Below are positions 5,512-9,009 of a stretch of DNA of 9,009 nucleotides, in pieces. The stretch lies in the NCBI GenBank assembly GCA_016218465.1, contig JACREA010000196.1:1-9009 (forward strand), read 5' to 3'. This DNA comes from Nitrosomonadales bacterium (lineage in GTDB: Bacteria; Pseudomonadota; Gammaproteobacteria; Burkholderiales; Gallionellaceae). Position numbers and translations under genes: made by a program. Positions within the stretch are counted from its first letter, which is position 1. The number at the start of each line of letters is the position of its first letter. Below the pieces are notes generated by a model. The model did not search any database and was not told the DNA's origin. It saw only the letters and a program-made list of their open reading frames with translations.

Positions 5512-5951
5512 AATCGATGCAGAACATCCAGCGCGGTTTCAGTCTGGTATCAGCCATTTTCCTGCTGGTGGTGATTGCGGCATTGGGTACATTTGCCGTC
5601 ACACTGTCCACCACCCAGCAACAGAGCGCCGCGCTGGATGTGATGGGCGCGCGCGCCTATCAGGCGGCGCGGGCCGGGATAGAATGGGGCGAATATCAAA
5701 TATTGCAGAATGCCGGCGCGGGATTTGAGCTCGCCTGCAATCCGGCGGGGGCAGGTGGGACGGCAACCCAAGTAGTTGCGCTGGCGGGCATGTTGGCAAA
5801 TTTTACCGTGACAGTTGATTGCACCAGTACGGTAGCTACAGAGGCAGTTACAACGGTTACGATGTACCAGTTGACTTCAACCGCAACGCAGGGCGCGGTG
5901 GCAACGCCGGACCGTGTGGAGCGGCAGATGACGGTTACAATCGCGCGGTAA
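5508..5951 (+). CDS. mshP: MSHA pilus protein MshP
   Basis: The product has 147 residues, overlapping the mshO stop by ATGA (5508-5511). MKSMQNIQRG is the leader and FSLVSAIFLLVVIAALGTFA the hydrophobic N-terminal helix. TLSTTQQQSAALDVMGARAY and QAARAGIEWGEYQIL follow, typical of MshP and of the PilX/GspK-like class in general. Mature position 5 is Ser rather than Glu, as in other pilin-like proteins thought to sit at the tip of the filament. Two cysteines (near 77 and 105) may form a disulfide. mshD, mshO and mshP are translationally chained, so this trio is the undisturbed core of the operon. Confidence 0.85.
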   Translation: MKSMQNIQRGFSLVSAIFLLVVIAALGTFAVTLSTTQQQSAALDVMGARAYQAARAGIEWGEYQILQNAGAGFELACNPAGAGGTATQVVALAGMLANFTVTVDCTSTVATEAVTTVTMYQLTSTATQGAVATPDRVERQMTVTIAR

Positions 5952-6025
5952 AATTTTGGGTCTCAAGTGATGATGCAATGCTAAAGGTATCCGACCCCAA
6001 TTCCCCGCTGAGTGAGGGATGAGCA

Positions 6026-6559
6026 ATGACAGGTAAACAACCGGTTGTTTTTGTAGAGCGCATCGAATCGAAGATATTTCTTATTCGCGGGCAGAAAATC
6101 ATGCTCAGTGCGCAGGCAGAATTGTATGAAGTCGAGCCGCGGGTTCTGGTTCAAGCTGTCAAACGTAACATCGAACGCTTCCCGGAAGATTTTATGTTCC
6201 AATTGAATCCCGAGGAGTTTGCCAACTTGAAATCACAAATTGTGATTTCAAGTTGGGGCGGAAGCCGTCGGGCTGCACCTTACGCTTTCACAGAGCAGGG
6301 CGTGTCCATGCTCTCCAGCGTTTTGCGCAGTGCCCGTGCAGTTCAGGTCAACATTGAAATCATGCGCGCCTTCGTGCGGTTGCGGCAGATGCTTGCTTCC
6401 AACGCCGAGTTTTCCCGCAGGCTGTCCTCACTTGATAAGAAATATGACATCCGGTTCAAAGCTGTTTTCGATGCTATCCGCGAACTCATGACTCCGCTTG
6501 AACCCAAGAAGAAGCGCCCCATCGGGTTTACCGCGAATATCGAAGGAGATGTAAAATGA
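6026..6559 (+). CDS. ORF6N-domain DNA-binding protein
   Basis: The product has 177 residues. VFVERIESKIFLIRGQKIML through PEDFMFQLNPEEFANLKSQI and PYAFTEQGVSMLSSVLRS is the ORF6N domain (about residues 8-100), shared with phage antirepressors. VQVNIEIMRAFVRLRQML and a helical stretch with SLDKKYDIRFKAVFDAIREL follow. The family usually ends soon after a Pro-Ile-Gly-Phe motif. Here RPIGFT is followed by ANIEGDVK, which is read from repeat copy 1, so the native C-terminus appears replaced. GAGGG (6014-6018) is the RBS. A perfect palindrome lies inside the coding region at 6222-6256. The gene follows mshP after 74 bases with no evident promoter, so it may be cotranscribed. Members are often mobile and found beside TA genes; the biological role is poorly known. 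Confidence 0.82.
   Translation: MTGKQPVVFVERIESKIFLIRGQKIMLSAQAELYEVEPRVLVQAVKRNIERFPEDFMFQLNPEEFANLKSQIVISSWGGSRRAAPYAFTEQGVSMLSSVLRSARAVQVNIEIMRAFVRLRQMLASNAEFSRRLSSLDKKYDIRFKAVFDAIRELMTPLEPKKKRPIGFTANIEGDVK
6222..6256. repeat. Perfect palindrome inside the ORF6N gene
   Basis: CCAACTTGAAATCACAA (6222-6238), one central base, then its exact reverse complement (6240-6256). It encodes NLKSQIVISSW, a segment well conserved in ORF6N proteins. It could be a self-binding operator, a hairpin in the mRNA or a recombination target. Confidence 0.85.
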
Positions 6560-6576
6560 ACGGCACCCTGAATTGT
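6530..6576 (+). repeat. Cassette-border repeat, copy 1
   Basis: The core AATATCGAAGGAGA starts at 6536 and is followed by TGTAAAATGAACG and CCTGAATTGT. It supplies the last codons and stop of the ORF6N gene. It also carries AAGGAG before an ATG (6556) that overlaps the stop, opening a 27-codon frame to 6639. The tail AAAACCGTGATCCTC resembles a decayed form of GTGGTCTGTCCCC found after other copies. Confidence 0.85.
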
Positions 6577-6623
6577 AAAAACCGTGATCCTCTATTGCCG
6601 GATATTAGAATGGAGAAATTAAC

Positions 6624-6857
6624 ATGCGCAGTATCGTAATCGAACATGTTGCAATAACCGAACTTCCGGAAGCCTGGCGCAACCGTTTGTCTATTGGACA
6701 GGAAGCAAGAGTGAGAGTTGTCATCGAGGAAGAAAACGCACCCGCTTCATCGTCGGAGAATGCCGGTGCATTTGGCATGTGGCGCGACCGTGGCGATATG
6801 GCAGATGTCGAAGGCTATGTGCGCAACCTGCGCGCACCGCGATACGGGCGCCCCTGA
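6624..6857 (+). CDS. VapB-type antitoxin for the adjacent PIN toxin
   Basis: The product has 77 residues: MRSIVIEHVAITELPEAWRN, then RLSIGQEARVRVVIEEE, a variable linker, and AFGMWRDRGDMADVEGYVRN with LRAPRYGRP. The final GMWxDRxDMADxxxYVRxLRxPR segment is the typical toxin-binding tail of short antitoxins paired with PIN-domain VapC proteins. GGAGA (6612-6616) precedes the ATG by seven bases. The stop is two bases before vapC, the usual VapBC organisation. The N-terminal part is probably the DNA-binding and dimerisation domain for autoregulation, but no clear operator is visible upstream. The symbol vapB is apt by position, not by a specific family match. Confidence 0.75.
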   Translation: MRSIVIEHVAITELPEAWRNRLSIGQEARVRVVIEEENAPASSSENAGAFGMWRDRGDMADVEGYVRNLRAPRYGRP

Positions 6858-6859
6858 CC

Positions 6860-7246
6860 ATGCGCGGCCAGCTTATTGATACGGATGTGCTGATCTGGTA
6901 TTTGCGTGGACACCCGGAGGCAGGCCGTTTGCTCGACAGTCTTGCAGAACTAATCTTATCTGCCGTGACCTACATGGAATTGATGCAAGGATGTCGTGAT
7001 AAACGGGAATTGTCCTTGTTGAAAAAAGATATGGGCATGCGTGGGACGAGAATCCTTCCGATTGATGCCAACATATCTGACCGTGCTGTCTCATTGATCG
7101 AGACACATGCGCTGTCGGGTGGACTTCAGATGGCGGATGCATTGATTGCCGCAACCGGACTGATTCATGGTTTGTCGCTAGTCACAGGAAACGCCAAGCA
7201 TTTTGTTGCGCTGGATGGATTGATCATTGAACGGTTCATTCCCTAA
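6860..7246 (+). CDS. vapC: VapC-type PIN-domain ribonuclease toxin
   Basis: The product has 128 residues from ATG 6860. The frame is open further upstream, but that part is vapB in another frame. MRGQLIDTDVLIWYLRG carries the first catalytic Asp (7, with Asp9 nearby). TYMELMQG holds Glu40, LQMADALIAATG holds Asp93, and LVTGNAKHF supplies the Thr/Asn region at 109-111. These are the acidic residues that hold Mg2+ in PIN ribonucleases. Length and motif spacing are normal, so the toxin looks intact. VapC toxins cut tRNA or rRNA sites and are held inactive by VapB. The pair sits between border-repeat copies 1 and 2. Confidence 0.85.
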   Translation: MRGQLIDTDVLIWYLRGHPEAGRLLDSLAELILSAVTYMELMQGCRDKRELSLLKKDMGMRGTRILPIDANISDRAVSLIETHALSGGLQMADALIAATGLIHGLSLVTGNAKHFVALDGLIIERFIP

Positions 7247-7296
7247 AACCGTGGTCTGTCCCCAATGTCCCTCACCAATGTCCCTCAATGTCCCTC
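7247..7296 (+). repeat. GTGGTCTGTCCCC motif and three AATGTCCCTC direct repeats
   Basis: After the vapC stop, AAACCGTGGTCTGTCCCC (ending at 7263) is followed by AATGTCCCTC at 7264-7273, 7277-7286 and 7287-7296. The GGTCTGTCCCC part recurs at 8021-8031, and as GGTCTGCCCCC at 7947-7957. The array leads straight into border-repeat copy 2. Confidence 0.8.
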
Positions 7297-7352
7297 CGCT
7301 AATATCGAAGGAGACGAAAAATGAAAGGTATTCTGGCTTGGGGGAAACGTGG
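7297..7352 (+). repeat. Cassette-border repeat, copy 2
   Basis: The core AATATCGAAGGAGA starts at 7301, then CGAAAAATGA and GGTATTCTGGCTTGG follow. In the frame closed by TGA 7322-7324 the repeat reads SANIEGDEK. The ATG at 7321 opens a 15-residue frame (MKGILAWGKRGFHFL) ending at 7368. It lies between vapC and the next antitoxin gene. Confidence 0.85.
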
Positions 7353-7393
7353 GTTCCATTTTTTGTAATTATTGAGATTGTCAGGAGGGTGAT

Positions 7394-7618
7394 ATGAAGG
7401 CAAGTGTATTGTTGGATGAAGCGGTTTCTTTACCCGTGGAAGAGCGCGCGCACTTGGTGGATTGCCTGTTGCAAACATTGAATCCGCCGGATGCGACCCA
7501 TGCTGCCGCTTGGGCAGCGGTGGCGCGCCGCAGGCTTGATGAGCTAAGGTCAGGAAAGGTTGTGGCTATATCCGGTGATGCGGTGTTCGCGCGCATTCAG
7601 CAGCGTTACGAAAAATGA
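7394..7618 (+). CDS. Addiction-module antitoxin (PF09720/TIGR02574-like)
   Basis: The product has 74 residues: MKASVLLDEAVSLPVEERAH, LVDCLLQTLNPPDATHAAAW, then AAVARRRLDELRSGKVVAIS and GDAVFARIQQRYEK. The pattern LPxEERAxLxxxLLxSL...W..E...R..E...G.....GxxVxxxIxxRx is the signature of the short antitoxins annotated as addiction module component. These are paired with ParE/RelE-fold toxins. AGGAGG (7383-7388) lies just before the start. The stop overlaps the toxin start by ATGA (7615-7618). No promoter stands out; the leader contains border-repeat copy 2. Confidence 0.82.
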   Translation: MKASVLLDEAVSLPVEERAHLVDCLLQTLNPPDATHAAAWAAVARRRLDELRSGKVVAISGDAVFARIQQRYEK

Positions 7619-7929
7619 CTTTTGGTTTTCATCCTGAGGCAGAGGCTGAATTCGAGGAGGCAGTCGCATTTTATGAAAATCACGCGGAGGATTTGGGACT
7701 CGATTTTGCCGCCGAAGTGCATGAGGCAATAGAGCGTGCTCTCGCCATGCCATTGGCGTGGGTCGAGATTGAATCAGGGATACGCAGAGTGTTGGTGCAT
7801 CGATTCCCGTTCGCTGTGCTGTACTCGGAGAATGATGAGAGGTTGTTCATTCTGGCGGTGATGCACTTGCGACGTGCGCCGAATTATTGGACTCATCGTA
7901 CCGCGAATATCGAAGGAGACGGAAAATGA
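7615..7929 (+). CDS. ParE/RelE-superfamily toxin with repeat-derived C-terminus
   Basis: The product has 104 residues. MTFGFHPEAEAEFEEAVAFY, DLGLDFAAEVHEAIERALAM, WVEIESGIRRVLVHRFPFAV and LFILAVMHLRRAPNYWTHR follow the ParE-type plasmid-stabilisation toxin fold from start to finish. RRVLVHRFPFAVLY and AVMHxxRxPxYW are the conserved strands. Relatives normally end about one to four residues after YWxxR. Here TANIEGDGK is added, read from border-repeat copy 3. ParE-like toxins act on DNA gyrase, while RelE-like ones cut mRNA; sequence alone does not decide. The start overlaps the antitoxin stop by ATGA. Key residues look intact, but whether the eight extra residues affect the active C-terminal strand is unknown. 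Confidence 0.8.
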   Translation: MTFGFHPEAEAEFEEAVAFYENHAEDLGLDFAAEVHEAIERALAMPLAWVEIESGIRRVLVHRFPFAVLYSENDERLFILAVMHLRRAPNYWTHRTANIEGDGK

Positions 7930-7962
7930 ACGTCATCCTGAATTGTGGTCTGCCCCCGATTT
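7900..7962 (+). repeat. Cassette-border repeat, copy 3
   Basis: ACCGCGAATATCGAAGGAGA (7900-7919), then CGGAAAATGAACGTCATCC, TGAATTGT and GGTCTGCCCCC. It ends the toxin gene (TGA 7927-7929) and opens a 22-residue frame from ATG 7926, MNVILNCGLPPISLANIEGD plus GK, whose stop lies in copy 4. It matches copy 1 most closely. Confidence 0.88.
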
Positions 7963-7967
7963 CTCTT

Positions 7968-8038
7968 GCGAATATCGAAGGAGACGGAAAATGATTGGTA
8001 TTCTGGCTTGGGGAAAACGTGGTCTGTCCCCGTTTTTC
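7968..8038 (+). repeat. Cassette-border repeat, copy 4
   Basis: GCGAATATCGAAGGAGACGG (7968-7987), then AAAATGATTGGTATTCTGGC, TTGGGGAAAACGT and GGTCTGTCCCC. It sits 65 bp after copy 3 in tandem. The ATG at 7991 overlaps TGA 7992-7994 and opens MIGILAWGKRGLSPFF, a frame that runs to 8206 into the next gene and is unlikely to be a real protein beyond its first part. It matches copy 2 most closely. Confidence 0.88.
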
Positions 8039-8091
8039 GCGAACGACAAAGCGGGGCCGGGACAGTCGAGTCAACCAGGAGGAGAAGAAGT

Positions 8092-9009
8092 ATGGATGCA
8101 AAATGGCGTAACAGTGCGGGCAGGGATGGCGAGGCCGGGCAGATTCGTGCGCCGGGACGAGCCATGGGCAGGCTCGCCAAATTATTCGTTTTGTTTGTAT
8201 CGCTGACCGGGTTGGGCACATGGGGATGCAATGCCTACGCGGCGACATGCACCTCTACCGCTGCGGGAGGTAATTGGAACGCGCCAGCGACCTGGACTTG
8301 CGTTGGTGTTCCAGTAGTTACCTTTCCGGGGCAAACCGATAACGCCGTTATTGCCGGGCCGGGCGCGGTTGCGGTAAATGTCGCCAGCAGGGTAAATCTT
8401 CTTACCGTTAATTCAGGCGCTACGCTCAATGTCAGCACTTTTCAGCTAAGGACATATGGCTTGGCAAGCATATCAGGAACAGTCAATTTTACTGGCGTAT
8501 CCGCTTCACGCTTTTACTTGGGGGTGACCATCGGTGCCGGGGGTGTATGGAATAATACCGGCAATTCCACGATGAGTTTTCGCGGCGGTGGTATCACCAA
8601 TAACGGTGGAACATTTACCGCCGGAACGGGTATTTATACGTTTCAGACCGCAGCCCAAGCCATTGGCGGCACCAGCCCGATCACCATTCCGAATATCACC
8701 GTAACTACCATTGCGCTCACCAACAACGGCACTCTGACCGTGCCGACATCTCTGGCTGGAACCGGCAGCCTGGTCAACGCAGCCACCGGTACGCTGAACA
8801 TCGGTGGCACTTCCGCCATCACCACTTTGACAGCCACCGCTGCCGGTAACACCGTCAATTACAATGGCGCAGCGGCGCAGACGGTGAAGGCTACAACCTA
8901 TAGCAACCTGACACTCTCTGGAGCCCTCGCAAAGACAATAACTACAGCAACAACTATTGTTAACGGCGTTCTTTCGATGGAAGGTACCGCAACTGCTTCT
9001 GCCGTGCCA
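8092..9009 (+). CDS. Large secreted beta-rich protein in the mshQ position (cut by right edge)
   Basis: There are 306 codons with no stop to the edge. AGGAGG (8078-8083) precedes ATG 8092 at eight bases. A hydrophobic stretch LAKLFVLFVSLTGLGTWG ending NAYA/ATC (about residues 28-52) is a signal peptide. The charged N-region before it is unusually long (about 28 residues); ATG 8164 would give a normal one but lacks a good RBS. The mature part starts CTSTAAGGNWNAPATWTC. It continues with low-charge Gly/Thr/Asn/Ala/Val-rich strands (VNSGATLNVS, ITNNGGTFTAGTG, LTNNGTLTVPTSL), as in exported beta-helix or adhesin-like repeat proteins. Genes following mshP often encode MshQ, with a C-terminal DUF6701 region not visible here. 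Assignment as MshQ therefore rests on position only. Confidence 0.72.
   Translation, partial: MDAKWRNSAGRDGEAGQIRAPGRAMGRLAKLFVLFVSLTGLGTWGCNAYAATCTSTAAGGNWNAPATWTCVGVPVVTFPGQTDNAVIAGPGAVAVNVASRVNLLTVNSGATLNVSTFQLRTYGLASISGTVNFTGVSASRFYLGVTIGAGGVWNNTGNSTMSFRGGGITNNGGTFTAGTGIYTFQTAAQAIGGTSPITIPNITVTTIALTNNGTLTVPTSLAGTGSLVNAATGTLNIGGTSAITTLTATAAGNTVNYNGAAAQTVKATTYSNLTLSGALAKTITTATTIVNGVLSMEGTATASAVP

Noticed and set aside
6530..8038. CRISPR array or integron attC sites
   Set aside because: The repeats are few and unevenly spaced (765, 605 and 65 bp), with genes between them. No regular spacers, cas genes, integrase or attC-like inverted core sites are visible.
7991..8206. 71-codon frame starting MIGILAWGKRG
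   Set aside because: Most of it overlaps the start and signal peptide of the secreted protein in another frame; only the repeat-derived first residues are notable.
7847..8248. Minus-strand frames containing KRGQTTFSP across the border repeats
   Set aside because: They are reverse readings of the GTGGTCTGTCCCC repeat; such frames are common false genes over dispersed repeats.

Overview
The window holds the minor-pilin half of an MSHA (mannose-sensitive haemagglutinin) type IV pilus locus, all on the + strand. The order is mshA-like major pilin (665), mshC-like (2707), mshD-like (3761/3920), mshO-like (4528), mshP-like (5508), then the start of a large secreted protein in the mshQ position (8092, cut by the right edge). 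The pilin sequences, the moderately high GC content and the tight ATGA overlaps suggest a Gram-negative proteobacterium, most likely a betaproteobacterium of the Nitrosomonadales/Gallionellaceae type. That placement is inferred from family resemblance only.

The unusual point is that pilus genes which are normally adjacent are separated by small accessory genes, most of them toxin-antitoxin (TA) or TA-like. Between mshA and mshC lie a retropepsin-like protease gene, a relB antitoxin with a broken relE toxin, and a small conserved protein whose stop overlaps the mshC start. Between mshC and mshD lie a MNT/AbiEii-type nucleotidyltransferase and a short partner fused in frame to MshD. Between mshP and the mshQ-position gene lie an ORF6N-domain gene, a vapBC pair, and a PF09720-type antitoxin with a ParE-like toxin. 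mshD, mshO and mshP remain directly coupled. All passengers point the same way as the pilus genes.

Two families of direct repeats punctuate the passengers. A ~70-bp terminator-promoter unit occurs at 1144 and 1911, flanking the protease gene. A ~50-70-bp unit with core AATATCGAAGGAGA occurs four times (6530, 7297, 7900, 7968). It brackets vapBC and the ParE-type module like cassette borders, carries a Shine-Dalgarno, and overlaps a stop with a new start (ATGA). Two passenger proteins end in residues read from this repeat (ANIEGDxK).

The left edge (1-428, minus strand) is the 5' part of an integrase-type transposase. Its insertion-sequence end, with repeated CTGAGTGAAA boxes, lies just upstream of the mshA promoter region. 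Other structures are a 125-bp imperfect inverted repeat spliced into the mshO leader, a perfect 17-bp-arm palindrome inside the ORF6N gene, and several strong hairpins.
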